Source: Blastomussa wellsi (taxonomy: Eukaryota; Cnidaria; Anthozoa; Scleractinia; Plerogyridae). Taken from it: 64,000 nt of DNA. Both the position numbers and the translations under genes were made by a program. Numbering within the stretch: the first letter of the stretch is position 1; each line of letters starts with the position of its first letter. The DNA lies in the NCBI GenBank assembly GCA_947652115.1, contig OX393574.1:14186907-14250906 (forward strand), written 5' to 3'. The notes beneath the pieces are model-generated. The model did no database searches. It was not told where the DNA came from and worked only from the letters and a program-made list of their open reading frames with translations. This document shows positions 1 to 14,400 of the stretch, in pieces.

Positions 1-2418
1 AAACTGGAGAAATTTAGCGCGGTCTGCCTGATCAAACGAGCGCAAAGCTCTCCAGAACCACTGGATCTGAACGAAGCAGCAAAGGAACTCGGTTACCAAA
101 GAATTTAGTTACTTTCTTGACGACTCAATTTCTTGTTAAGTGGGAATTCAGCAAAAACCAAAACATTCGAGACCACCCAACAATAATAATTGACTTTGTA
201 GAACAGCCGTGAGCACTCGACAAATGGTTGGAGGTGCGATGGCCTGATGGTTAGTGTGGACGCTAGAGACTACAGCCTAGAAAAGTTTAAAAAATATGTT
301 GCTGAAACTGTTCGTAATTAACATATTCCAGTGTTTTTAAATTTTTAGCCCCAATTTTTAAATCTTTTATTCTAGTGTAAATTGTAGTAATGTAGAGGAC
401 CACCCTAATAAACTTAGTGTTAGCTTGGTGCCATCCTCTGTAAATAATTATTGTCCATTTCAATTGTCCATTCATTGGCCAGAGAGATTATTCTGGTTTC
501 GGTTTAACGACACTCAAATGAAAACCTTATTGTCTTTGTGTAACGCTACATTCTCAAAAGATATATTAAAGGAAATGTACGAAAATCAGTGCTGAGAATT
601 GGCAACAAATACCTGCAACGAATTTTCGGTGTACTTGTGGTATTCCGTGTTGGCTTTCAAGTCATCCAAGTCGATGTTAGGAAGACCAGAGATCAACAGC
701 TCCAGTTCCTGCTCGTCAAAGATTGAAATCAGTCGCTTGGGAATGATATCGTAAAACCCTGCCAGGAACGACTCAATCTGCTTCATGATCGCTCCAGTCA
801 TTTTCATCTGACACACCAGCTTCACGTATTCCCTCTTGTTTTCTTCCGTCACAGGAATGTGTCGGCCATTTTCTTTCAGATCGCGGATTTCAGACAAACC
901 GAATTCTTGAACCTGACAAAAATTATCCAAAGTTAAAGTTATAAGTCCGCCAAGAGAAGGTTCGCAATCTCCACCCTAACCTTGGGTGATTGTGTTCCTT
1001 AATGCCTTGCTATCACTTCTTGGGCGTTCTTGTAACTTAGTAAATTCTCACTTTGAGGGCTTAAGATAATTTCGTATTCTTGTCGGCGACCGAACAAACA
1101 CCGAAGATTTTCGAGAAGTCCCATCACGGGTCTGAACAAAGCCCGACATCAATACCTTTTTGTCGCCTTTGTTAACTACCTTGCCAACACAACAAATTTG
1201 TTTAAAAAAATCGTTATCGATGACGAGCTAGTAACTATGATACCACTCATTCACCCCTCCCCCATCGGGTGTCTCCAATTTTAAATGTATGTGTTGTGAT
1301 TCATTTTTACCCTTGGTGCAATCTGGAACGTTCCTTTGTTTAATCTTCATTATTATATGTTACCATACACCACAACAAAGGAAAATGACAGATTGCACAA
1401 AGAGAAAAACTGAATCACAGCATGTTTATGACCCTGACTGCCTGAGTGACAGCGTTTCAGTTCAACTAAATGAGTGTCGAAAGTAATTAGCGAGTTGCTT
1501 TGGTTTTCCATTATTACGCTCAGTGATTGGTCTAAAAATTTCGAGCCACTTTTTCAACCAATCAGAAGTAAAACCGAAACCAATCGTGACTCGCGCGAGT
1601 ACGTTTTCTAGCGCTTTGTATCGGCTACGTGTAATTGACAAGAGGTTTGATTGGTTCACTTGATTGACCCAGGCCTTTGTGATTGGCCAAAGTAATTACT
1701 TAGACTTCGGTTTTACCGCACTCAATGAATTGTAACTCGCTCTATCTGTGTTTATTGCGCGTTACCTCTGTGCTGAAGGTGAGCTCCATGTCTATCTCAC
1801 TCAGGTCGTGCTCCAGTAGATAGAGCAGGCCCTGATAGAACGCGTAGTCGAACGACTCCAGATCAGTGACATGAACTGCCTTACCCAAGATGTGCTTGTA
1901 GAAAGAGCGCGTAAAGAAACAGTCCAACAACTTGTTGTCGTATATCGCCTTGGCAACAATCCTGCCCACGAATTTAAAGTAACTCAAGTGGTTCGAGTTG
2001 CAGTTGGACAAGGGGTTGGGCTGGTAGGTGACCCGGTCCCCAGGGGAGGTCGTGAACAGGGCGTAGTTAGGGTTAAACATCTCCCGGGACATGATAACGA
2101 ACCATTCCCGGAGTAATCCCCCGGCATCTTGCCCTTCTTCCCCTTCAAACACCACGTACAAACGCGATTTCATCTCTTCAGAGGATCGTCGATGCAGCTC
2201 GCGGAACGAGTCTTCGAACACGTGTTCGCGTCGCACGTGGATCGTGAGATCATCTCGTCGGATTCCTTCGTCGAGTCGCTCGAGCTCTTGTCGGAAGAAC
2301 CGACGTTTGACGTCAAAGTCGAGAACGCGTGTGTGATCCACGAGGACTGCGAACGGTCCGTCAGCTAAGTGGACGGTGGATTGACGGAGAATCTGGTTTA
2401 AGACGGTCCGGTGCTTCT
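1..2418 (-). CDS. HUWE1: HUWE1 exons 58-60: HECT catalytic domain, C-lobe truncated by window
   Basis: Exon 58 (2418-1766) encodes [60 protein letters not shown] and [20 protein letters not shown], the HECT N-lobe with its E2-binding subdomain. Exon 59 (912-613) encodes [20 protein letters not shown] and [20 protein letters not shown]. Exon 60 (66 to the edge) encodes [20 protein letters not shown] and then runs off the window. The missing part, by comparison with vertebrate HUWE1, is the C-lobe with the active-site cysteine and the C-terminus. The long frame at 2419-2572 upstream of exon 58 is intron: the acceptor ctttacag at 2421-2419 splits a glutamate codon with exon 57. Confidence 0.96.
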
Positions 2419-5400
2419 CTGTAAAGTAACAACACCACCAAATACAAAATGTAAGCTCCCACGGTGAAGGTTTCAGCATGGGTTGGAAATTTTCTACACG
2501 ACAACAAGAATTGAGACAGACCAGAGACGATAGAAGAGGACTGTGTGGCCCATAATACGCCCCACAATACAAACAATAGATGACTTAATTCATGGGGAGA
2601 ACCTTTAAGGATATCTCCCAGCACGTTTAAAACCACGAAAATTTTGTGCTAACCGTTGCTACAAAACAGGAAAAAAATCTTACCAGCAAATCGAAGGAAT
2701 TTTTGTGTGTCAGATGGCAGGTCTGAGGTGACAGATGTAACCGACATCTGCCGGCTTGGACTCATAGGACCTGGGGAGAGTGGCCCGGGCGATGCTGGCA
2801 TGATCTCCGAGCTCACAGAGGAGAGCCTATGTCCAGCGCGCGGTTGCTCGCCTTGGGTTTGGGTTGAGCTGTTTTCCTGTTATTAAAGAACATAAACACG
2901 TTGTTTACATCGAATTTGTCTACGTTTTCGTCCTATAAGACCTGACAGGATAACTCATGAAAGCTCAAGGCACACAACGTGCGAATTTGCTTTGCTCTAA
3001 TGTTCATCTGCTTTAGTTAGATAATATGACACATTTCACCTCCAACCAATACTGACCAACAATTCCTGGGGATATATGAGCGGTTTCCAGGAACTGCAGA
3101 ACCAGTTCTGCCGCCGAATCATTGTTCATTGTTTGCATCATTCATTTCCACAACCTGCCTTACCTCTCCCACCTCCTTCTCTCCCTTCCTGTCATTCTCC
3201 CTCTATTCCGAACTGACTCCCCCCGTGTGTCCCTCCCACACTCCTCACTCTCCCCCTTTCCCTCCATCCTTCCATCCATTCCTCCCTCCACCCGTACCAA
3301 GGATGAGCCATATAAGAGAGTCAATCACCTGTTTTTCAGTGCCATGCACAAGGAAGAACGCCTCCACAGCAGGCTGCAGGACCAATACTGCGTGACTATC
3401 AGATGTCCTGCCCAGCTCAGACAGACACTCTCCTAACGTGTCCCACAGCTCCTCAAGGGTGATCTGCTCACTCAGCAGAGGAAGTTCAGGCTCGTTTGCA
3501 GCTGCTCCTGATGTAGACGCACCTTGTGAGAAATCATTACGACGTGATGAATTTACGAATTTCCAACCCTCCCGTTTTCCATAATTTCATGAAAGGTGTT
3601 TGCTTCTGTTTCTAACAGTTCCCGCAACTCGTGCTTTCATCAAGGCACAAGGAATCATGACGCCTCGCATAGGGCTGCATTGCTTCTTTTGCAGTCCCCC
3701 CGGGGTGGCAATATTTTTAACACGTTAAGATGTAGATCGAAGCAAAAATCACCCTGACGTATGTTTTTCGCATAATTAAAACGGAGTACTTGGTTTGCTA
3801 TGTCGGCAGATATGGGGAACATTTTTATTTTAAAAGCTCAAGTGATGGCTGTGGCGAACTACTCAAGCTGGAGTTTTGACTGCTATCCCTAAAACTTGAT
3901 GCAATTTTAAAGCTCTAGTCATCCGCCGATTCAACAACAATGCAATAATTTTGTAGTTCAGTACTCGAAATTAACAAGAACCTATAAGGTCAAATTGATG
4001 TTCAAAAAAATACAACTCGACAAGCGGACATTCCACATGGCGACGCAAGCGACGAAACGGGACAACTCAAAAGTCATCCTCGCCTTTGTTCTCACCTTGT
4101 TGAGCACTTCCTGCCTCCTGGCCAGCCCCCTCAGGTCTGTTTTCGTCCTGACTCCCATCTCCTTGAGGAGGCGGTTCATTCCGCTGACCACCGGTTCTCC
4201 CGTGATCCCCTTGGTGGTCAGAGCGCAGGGCGCGCATGTGCGAGAAAGCTTCAAAGATGGCCTCGGCCTCACTTTCTATTGCCGCGATCACAGCACCCAG
4301 ACCACGTGATCCCTGGACAAGCCGCTGGACCACGGAACTCTCGTCAGTAACTGTAATTCAATGACAAGTAAAGTTAAAACGAGATTCAGAAATGTCCGAG
4401 GATGGAAAAGAATCGCGCTGGGTTGAATCTTTAGAGTTACAGAATTTCTCGAGAGTTAGTATTGAACGCGATGGTGAAAGCAGTAACCACCCACCTCTTC
4501 TGTGCGAAGTTCTCGCTCGTGACGACGTCGTTCCAGGAGTATTTTTCCTGGCCGCCTCTCTGAGCTGCAGTATGACCTTGAGTACCCTAAGCAGCAGCGC
4601 TTGGCTGGACGTCTTGCATGTCAGTGCAGGCATGGATGGCAAGTGAAGATCGTACCGCACCTGCCTGGGTTGCTGCTGTCTCCGTGCCCTTGAACCACCA
4701 GGCATGGTCGCCCAGCCAGCTTGGTGGCCGCCCCTTGCTGGCCTCCGAGGAGCAGTGGGGAGTACAAGTGAAGCTGGTCTCTTCCCTACGAGGCAAAACA
4801 TTTGGTTTCGGAAAAAAAATTAATGGCGAATGGCAATGTTCACTGACGAGCGTTTGTAAGGCTTGACAAGGCTTGGCAAGTAAGAGTTAACGTATCCATT
4901 TATCCCATATCCAGCCAAGTAGCGATGGTTATTACATTGAAGGCAACAAGGGAAGAACGTTCATATTACTTGATTTCGTCCTTTACCATTGTAAAGCTTA
5001 GCCAAATAGGTTAGTTTTGTTTTTAAACTTAATGTAAAACTATCGTTCTTTGTAAACGTGTGAGTGGCCTGTAGCTTCTTTGTCGTAGCGCACGATTCGA
5101 GACCTTTAGATTCTACGACGAGAACGACTACGAGTACGAGATTTGAATTTAAATTTTCTCGCACTTGCTAACAAAATAGCCTCGCCAGAAAATTTCATTT
5201 TTTTAAAAAAATGGTAGACATTTTATGATGTCGCGATTAGGGGGAGATCTAACTACCTTCAATAAAAATTACCGTGCTAACTTTTTTCAGTTGTCGATGA
5301 AAAGGAAAATGAAGTTTTCTGGTGAGGCTATTTTGTTAATACGCGCGAAAACACTTCAAGTCAATTCTTGTACTCGTAGTCGTCCTCGTCGTAGAATCTA

Positions 5401-8400
5401 AAGGTCTCTAAATGATCAATCATCGGTCTTTGGAAAAATAACACCCAATGTTTCTCAGTGACTTGTGACTTAAGGGCACAAATAGCGGTAAGAGGAGGGG
5501 TGGGTGACGATTTTCCCAGAGACAATGATTGATCCATTATACTTCTATTTCAATACACTTTCTTCGGTTGTACGGTATGGCGTTATTTTCAAGTTCGCAC
5601 GTCGATGAGAAACTCTCGCTCCATTTTATACGAAAGTCGTGAACACATTGGAAAATGGAAACATTGGAAAATGAAAGCATCTTGAGGACACCATTTGGGA
5701 AAATAAGTTTGATTTCATTTTCTATTTTCTTTTTGAAAAAATATTTTTCAATTTCTTAAAATATAAAAATACTAATACTGGAATTTTCAGAATTTAATCG
5801 GCTGAGAAAGTGCGGGAGTTAATTAATCCAATCACTAAGCACAGTATTGTAAAGTAAACATGAATTACTTTTGACACTCGACTGAAAACCGCTCTGTAGA
5901 CTTATTAATAAAAGCACAGCAACTGTTCACCTTTCTTGGGTTCTGGCTCATCCTTTTGGGGAGCATTTCTGTTGTGTTCTATCAGTTCACTCAAAAGCAC
6001 GGCTATATTATGTTGTAACGTCTCTCCTATCCTGCGAGCGCCCTCTAACAGCAGCTGCAATACACTGTCCCGTGTCTGCGGGTTCAGGCGAGACACCTGC
6101 AGCAGTAACGTGGTGGCGTCCTCCAGACCTTCTTCTGAGCACATGCCAGAAGTGAGTACATTCACAACCAGTCGCAAATGACTTTCCATAACCATGGAAG
6201 CCTTCGGTTCGGGGATTTCTGTTGCGGCCGCTGCCGTCGCAGTTGTCAACAACGTGTTGTCTTCGCTGGTAGGCTGTGATTGTGGATCAAGAGGTGGTGT
6301 CACCTCGACAATCATAGGTTCCACCATCCCTGGATGGGAGGAAGTCTCGCTAGGATGCGACAGAATCTCGTCCACGGATCCGTCGTCTAGTGACTCCACC
6401 TCGTGACGTTCCCCTCCAGCTTCCGATGATCGTTCAACAATCAGCGACGAAGCTACAGACTCCGTCTCAGAACCCGGCGTATGAACCGTCAAGTGATGCG
6501 GTGTCACGCTTTCCTCGGGAACTGTCACGCTCACGTTTGTCGCGGTTTCCCCGGTGTTTAGAGCTTGTGTGACAGGCTCAGCCACCGGTGCCTGAGCTAT
6601 TGTTTCAGCAGGAACAGTTTCCGATGACGCAGGCTCGCTTCCTTGCGTCTGTTTGCTAGATTTGTTAGGCACGTCTGTAAGAGCGGATGACGTTACTGAC
6701 AACAAACGTAACAGCTTGTCTGTCACGACAACACTTTCTTGTACAACCGGATGTGAAAGTGTAATTAAAAGCTGTCCAATAGGTGACGTGGAAAAGTCTT
6801 TTGATTCCTCTGAAGGCGAATCTGTTGAGACACTCAAGTGCGACTGACTTGAGCTCATTTTAGCCGCACTTTTACCTTTTCGTCCGCTGCCAGCGGTATC
6901 TAGTTTAAGCAGCATATCCCAGAAGTCTGTGTTTTCCTGAGAGGTGGAAGCAATGGCTTTTCCTTCACTTGACAAACTGTCCTCCTTGTTACACGAGGGA
7001 TGCAGCTTTGCCGCCGCTTGAAAAGGAGTGAAACTAGCAGGAAAGCTCTTCGCTAGGAACAACAACGCATCAAGCACATGCTTACACACGAAATGCGAAG
7101 CTTGAGGGTGTATACTAACATTCGTGCTACGCTCAAGTCCAGCCTTCCCTTGGCGCTTTATACAAAATACATTTGTCCGTGATCCTAGAGAAGTACGTAC
7201 ACCGAATGACAGCCAAGAGTGTTGCTTCGAGGCTTTTGAATCGGATGAAGAGTGTTCTTGAGTATGCAGATACTCATCAAGCCTGCACGGGCTCTCAGTT
7301 CTATCAGGGCCGGAATTTGACGAAGATGCCTCAGCACGAGACGAGCTCTCTACGCCAGGCATAGGGCAAGATCCGTCCGACTGTTGCCCACTAGTTCTTC
7401 TTAGAATTGCAATCATGGCGTTAATCAGCCACGAGCGAGTTTCCTCGTGATAGCAAAGGTTTCTGAGCACTTTGTGCAAGCGTCCCGTGTTAAGACGAGG
7501 TTCTTCCACAAAGAGAAGCACCAAAAGGCACGTGAGGGCCTCGTGATCCAGTAAGTGACGTCCAACAATCTTGCGGTTTGGAGGAGGAAGGTACGGAGGG
7601 TTGTTGGAAAATCCTGTCACCCTTCCACTTAAACCTCCCCCAGATGGTAGCAGCCTTGCAAAATGGGATCCTCCACTGTGACGCGACAAAGCTGAATGGC
7701 GCAGAAGAGCAGAAATAGCTGAGGCTCTGTCTCCACTGCCGAAGTTAAAACGCTCTTGGAGTAACCTGTGGTGCCTGGCCTCTATCTCTCTCCGGAGGGT
7801 CTGGGCCTCGGAGGCCAGGTCCGTTGGCAGTAGAGGAAGGAGAGAGTCGTCGATGTCAGCCAACACTGTTTGCCGCAAAGAAGGTGCCAGGTTACGTAGG
7901 AAAGACCCCGGATCAACAGCTTGTTCAGGAGTGGTTGTTTGGTTGCGCCGTCTCTCCTGCTCAATGCGCTGTTGCTGGAGAACCTGGTAACCAAGAAGTC
8001 GTCGTAAAACACATTGCAGAAAAAATGTAAAACATCACAAGTACCTAAAACGCTAAATAGCTTTTATTGCCGTATAATTAAAGTGCTTACAAACCGAGCG
8101 CCAAATAGCCAAACAACAGGGGTAAAATAGCGTGACCTAGCTACAAAAACCGTCTGGAAGAGAAAGATCGAGCACGTCAGGATGGTCAAATGGCAAAAAA
8201 GAACAGGTTGAAAGAGTACAGCCAAGCATAATAGAAAGCACAGCCTATAATAACGCGAGAAAGAGTTCGAAAATTATCGCAATGAGTGTAGCCCAATGGT
8301 CCAAGAATGAACTACAAATATTATGGCACCGGCTGAAAGACTATGAACCATGGCCGAACATAGCGCGATAGTCTCGGCATCACGCAAGAGAGTTTGACCT

Positions 8401-11400
8401 ACGAGTAGCGCAACAGAATGGGTTAAACTAGCGTGACAGTCAGAGTGTGCCTAATGATCTAACACATTGGGACGGAGCGAAACATCTCAGTTACCTCTTC
8501 CTGCACATCAGGGGGGAGGGCAGCAAGAAATTCAGGGCTCACATTCAAGTCAGCGCTGCCCTCATTCGCGTTTGCCGCAGCGCTTCTTTGCGGTGGAGGT
8601 GGATGCCAACCAAGATGTTCAGCTAAAACCTCGCGACGAATAGCTTCTGGCAATGCTTCCAAAAACGAAGGATCCACGCCGTCCGGAATTGGGATTCCAT
8701 CTATTGTTAGAGCCGAGGCTTCTCCGCTGGTGCCAGGTTGCTCGGCATCTAGAGCAGGCTCGGCTGCTGAATCACTCTCTGATGGTGCAGCGACAGTGGC
8801 TGGAGGTGAAGGTTCTGGTATGTTAGCTAAATGAAAGTGAATGATATAATAAGATAAGATAGTTTGCCTTTATATTGAGAAACTACTAACTGTTAAACAC
8901 TTGAAACAGGAAAGACAACGAGGCTTAAAGTGCACCCAACACCAAAAACTTTTTTTCGCTAAAATACACCTTTGTACCAGTTCGTTTATAGCAGTTAAAA
9001 GCTTCGAAAACTGTTCATCATTTGTTCCACGACCGAGTCAGAAGGGGCGTGGGTCTATTCTTGATTTGACGTCACAAACTGATTTGCATGCATGTTTACA
9101 AAGACTTGATGCGATGCAAATAAGTTTGTGACGTCAAATCAAGAATAGCCCCACGCCCCTTCTGACTTGGTCGTGGAACAAATGATGAACAGTTTTCCTA
9201 ATGCTATAAATAGCCAGAATTTGGTGAAAAGGAGAAACGAAAGGTGCAATGCGTTTCGAATTGGTACAAAGGTGTATTTTAGCGAAAAAATATTTTGGTG
9301 TTAGGTGCACTTTAAATATTGTGGTACGTTTCTCTGAACTAGTCTAGTACAGTGACGCCCGTGAAGAAAAACTATGATCAACCTTGGCAGTGAATCTACC
9401 CGATAGTATTAATTTTCCCAGCAGTACAGGTCTGACTTACCGCTTGGTGTCACAGCAGTGCCTTCCTCCTCTAGAGCCATGGGTGAATCATCACTCCCCT
9501 GCTGTCCGGTCTCCTGTTCTGTTCCCTCACCTTTGTTAGCAGAAGCCTGGGGATCATCTGCAACAGGCGCAGGTACCTCATCGCCTGTGCTCCGGTTGGC
9601 TGCTTCCAATGTGGCTGCACTGATGATGTCCTGGACAACTGAGCTGGCAGCGGTGGCTGACATACTGGCAGGTGTAGATGAGGCCTGGTCTTCGCTCTCG
9701 TTAACAGGAGTTGATGTCCTTACTACAGCTTGATCAGTGGATGTGGTCGAGGCTTCAGCAGGTTCTTCCATGTACATCCTTATCAACATAGATGGCTCGT
9801 CTGCAACACCTGATTCAGATGCTACAGGTTCAGTAGGCTGCTGTTCAACCTGCATGCCTTCATTCTGTGCTTCAGAAGAAGCTGCAGTGTCTGCTGCTGT
9901 GGATGTACTTTGCCCTGCAGCAGCCGTTGATGACTCTCCGCCACTTTCTTTGCTCTCCTGCTTCTTCTTCTCCTCTTCTTCCTTCTTGGAAGCAGCAGCT
10001 TTCGCCTGAGCCTCCGCCTTCTTCTTCTGTTCTTCCACCCTGGCCTTGGCAATCTCTTCTGCCTGCCGCTTCAGCAGGACAGGGAGGATCTCAGGCTTGA
10101 CAGCAGCAATGCAGTAGTGGATTCCCTGTGGGTCGAGTATCTGGCCTTCTTCTGCCCAACGTGTTAACGCGGATGGCACGTTGGATGACGTACTCTCATT
10201 AAAGTTTTCTAAAAAAATCTCATCAGTGACACCGTCTTCAGTACTTCTTGCAATCACCTGAATCTCATCTTGTGCCAAATGTCTGCTTCTGTGACTCACT
10301 CCTGCAAAGAAAAAGATTATCTTTGTAATGTACTTCCTCTCATTTTAAATGTGGTTGCACCGAAGCACCAATTCCGCGTTTCAAACATTTAGAATATTGA
10401 TTTACAAATTCAACAGGATTCGTCTGCATTGCTAGAAAAGAGTAATTTTAGCGATTTCAGTTTTGAGCATTCTCCACAGACATTGACCTGGTGTTCAGTT
10501 TGAAGTATCATTAGGGTCTACGAGCTAATTCTACCTGTCAATCAAGTCTCTCTTTAGGAACGCCTGTAAGACACACACCTGGTGTTGGTCCTTACACGCT
10601 ATTCCTTACTCTCTATAAGCTGGACACCTCTCTAAGACAGGCAAACAGCGACAGTTGAAATGCTGATGCCTTAGAGTTGATGGTATAACCAACCTGTACT
10701 GAACTGCAGCCCCTCTGATGAACTCTCTGGTCCTAACAGGCTCTGGATCACTGTGGGTAGAGGGGGTTGACTCACACCTTGAGGATGTGACAAATGTATC
10801 GACTGTGTCTGGTGGGTGTGGTGCCTGGGTGTCATGCGGAGGCCATGCACACGGGACAGACGCTGCGCCATGTTAGAAATGGTCTCTGGCTCATCATCCT
10901 GAGACACGGTCATCATGAATGTACCTGCAAATCGACCACCATGAGGACCACTCATCCAACCCAGATGGCGACCTAAATATCACACGAGTGTGAAAATCAC
11001 ATGGATTCTTGCTGAACAAAACTTTTAAGGTTTTCCGTACCCCATACGAAACCTGTTGTGGTCAAGGTTTTCTATTTTTTCATACTTCTGTTAGTTTGGG
11101 TTTTTGTCATATCAATGTTGGGGATGTTCTGGCGTTCTTGAAAAGGCTTGAGATCTAAGACGTAACATCACATTGTTTAATATGTTTTTTTGCCAATAAA
11201 ATAAACATTTTTTGATCCCTTAAATCCACGACCCATCACATGGTTATCCCCAGCATTTACCAGTAACCATTAATACAAGTCGGTGGAGAAAGGCAACATG
11301 ACAGTTAAGGACAAGACACAATGGCCCCAGAAAGGGCTCGAACCAGAACCGCTTGATAAAGCGCACTAACCATTAGGCCATTGTGTCTTCTATGGCAAGA

Positions 11401-14400
11401 ACAAAAAGTAACAGAGTACTAACCAGAACCTTCATCAAAGGGAAGGTAGATAGCATCTTCCTCATAAATCCTGAAGGAGTCGTCCCCTATCATATCATTG
11501 CCATCTTCATCCATGTCACTGCCGCCTTCATCGTCATCATCATCATGGTCATCCTCGTCATGGTCATCTTCTTCATCTTCGTCTCCTTCTTCCATCACAT
11601 CAACTCCTCCAGACTCTTCTATTACTCCCACCTCTCTGATGCCACCTGAAGGATGTAATGGCATACACATATAGGTCAAGGTCAATTGTTTCCCACCCAG
11701 ATGAGCTATGAAACAACTGTTAGGTCCCTTTGCCAAACTTGTGAAATGAAGTTGATATCCTCACATTCCCATATTTTTCTACATTTCTGGTCCTTATGCA
11801 ACTCAACGCTGCTTTAAATCCATCAATTTTTGGCCTGTCCGTGAGATCAAAATTGCAGTGGAAAACACATGAGAAGAGAGTCAGGTTCAGATTCATTGTT
11901 AAGCCGCCGAACAATATTAACAAGCAAACCTTCTGGTCTGTTCACTGCACTTATTTCATCCTCTTCCTCATCATCTTCATCCTCCTCATCATCATCGTCA
12001 TCCTCCTCATCATCGTCATCATCGTGGCCATGGTCATCGTGATCATCATTGTCACCCGTGTCTTCAAAAGTAATAACCATTGTTTCGTCATCCCGTCCTC
12101 TTTCCTCATCATCAGCGCCATCATCGTCATCCGAGTTTTCTCCCACATCCTCCCCACCACTGTCACTATTGGAAGAACTGTCATCGCTGTCGCTGGAATG
12201 GGGATCAATGACAAAGGTGGTTTCCTCTACTACGCGGCCATCAGCCATGCGACGAGTCGTCACATGCTCTGCAAGGATGTTGCTGTCAACATCTAAGTAT
12301 TAAAAAAGTGATAAGTGGAATGGAGACTTTGGAATGGATTTTTTATTATTTTTTTTTTTATTTATAAGTGATATTTAAACAGACGCGTCCAATTCAGCTG
12401 TAGCTGGTTTAAATGGAGGCCTTGGATAATGAACCTAGTTTATCACAAAGCGCACAACGAGTCTTCCATAGCTCAGTGGTTAAAGCATCCAAACGGTATG
12501 GGTCAAATCTTGTTGGGGGCTCAGAAAATTTTATTTTGAGAAATGTGACTTAAGAACACTTTTTCATCATTAAAATACCAAGTAAAAACAAACTACACAT
12601 ATAGAAGCCAGGGTGCGTCTCGTGGTTTGGCAATCTTCGAAAACAACATTGAAATGGGGGGAGGGGAAATCGTCGAAGTGCAAATGGGTTTTGTTGATGC
12701 AATCAGGAAAAGAAAAAAGTCGTGAAGATTGCCTCACGATTGCAGTATTTGTAAGAAATGACAGTCCCTGGACTACTAAATTTCATTTCAATCAGCGATA
12801 CCTTGTCCAGGTTGGCCTTCATTGCCATCAGAGTTCAGCAACTCATCGACCATGTCTTGCAGTTCTTCAAGTTCTTCTTCTGACGCCATTGGAATGATAC
12901 CCCTGCCAGTGATTTCAGGAAGGCCCCAAGAATTTCCACCACCTGCTGCATTATCAGGCTGAGAATCAGACGCCAGAGAATCTTCACTTATGCCACCTGA
13001 AAGTTAAAAAGGAGAAACCTTTCAAGTCTAACTGGCTCATAGCTGTTAACGTTTTACTCCAGGTTCTGTTGATGTGAGTATGAGTATCGCTACTCCCCCT
13101 GGATGGGATGCTAATCCATGGCAGATACTTCCATCCAGCATTCTGCCCAGATGCCCCAATAATTCGTCAAATGCTTTTATTTGCTGGTCGTACCCTGCAA
13201 CAAAACCACTCAGGGTTCTCCTGAAATTTTGAAGTAGAAGGAGGACAAGGAATAGCCGTCAGAGAAAAAAATTAGTCGCCAGATTGCATTATAAGAGACA
13301 CAATTCTTAGGTATACATGACGTATAATATCGTTCAATAGGAAAGCGTCATTATGCATAGTCAATACAAAGAAATTTAGTCGCCATTTTAAACCTGAACT
13401 TTCAGTATCCACGGATGAAATTTTATCGAATTGGTGACCATATCGGTCGCAAATTCGGAGCCTGAAATTTGTTTTGGAAATGTCAATTTCACACAGTGAA
13501 TTTTACCATCTTCCAAAATATTTATTTTTCATTTGGATCTGAGAAGCAGGCGTGCCCGGGACGACTAGATGGCGATTTTCGCCGGATGCCAGGGCTTACA
13601 GAGATCTCTGCCACTTTGTATTGACAAATTTACCTTGATTTGTAGTTGCATCAGTTGATTGCTGGCTCTCGGCTGTCCCTTGTTCATTGGCCCCTTCAGT
13701 TGTCTGACCTAAACAGAGTGACAAACAGAATCGGTCTGGAGAAGAAGGAATTGTTCCAGTTAAAATTTCATCTCAAAAAGAGAATATTTAAACTGGAAAC
13801 TTGCACATATACTTCAAAAAGCTTTCAAAAGCTGACACAACCTACCTTGGCATTTATGCCACAAACAAACAAACAAAATAAAATATTTAATAACTTTAGA
13901 AACAGCTTTCAATTTAGTCACCTTGTGCTGTAAAATACATACCACATACATATTATAGCCTCAAACCAAACAATCGTAAGAAATTGTGTTTTACAATGCA
14001 TAGTTTTGTTTGACCCACAGTTTAACACTTTAATTTACAAGTGGGAAATAGTCATATCTTTACTTAGATCTTAATCTCTCTGTCATAACATACCAGTTGA
14101 AGAGGTCTGTTGAGATTCTGAGTCCGCTACAGTACCCTCCCCACTGGCTGTTTGCAGATCACCACCAGAAGCTCGATCTTTGCCAGCTGTAGAGGGCAGA
14201 CCACTGGAACTCTGTTGGTTCACTACACCAGAAAGCTTCTCCATAGGCTTCAACAGACAGTTAACGGTGGCCACAAAATTGGGGCTGGCCAAGTCCAAGC
14301 AGTGTGGAACTCGAGCCAAGTCATTCACGAGTCCTTTCTTCAGCAGCAGCTTCATGACATTGTTAGGCTGTGCTCCAGCTGCTGCTGCTGCTTGTTGGGC

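Noticed and set aside
3122..3436. Plus-strand Pro/Ser-rich frames
   Set aside because: They arise from a pyrimidine-rich intron tract and run into HUWE1 exon 56 in antisense.
5936..6847. Several plus-strand frames of 60-80 codons
   Set aside because: Antisense shadows of HUWE1 exon 53, which is strongly supported by protein similarity.
11796..12303. Long plus-strand frames rich in Ile/Val or Ser opposite the acidic tract
   Set aside because: They are shadows of the HUWE1 Asp/Glu codon runs and have no start context or homology.
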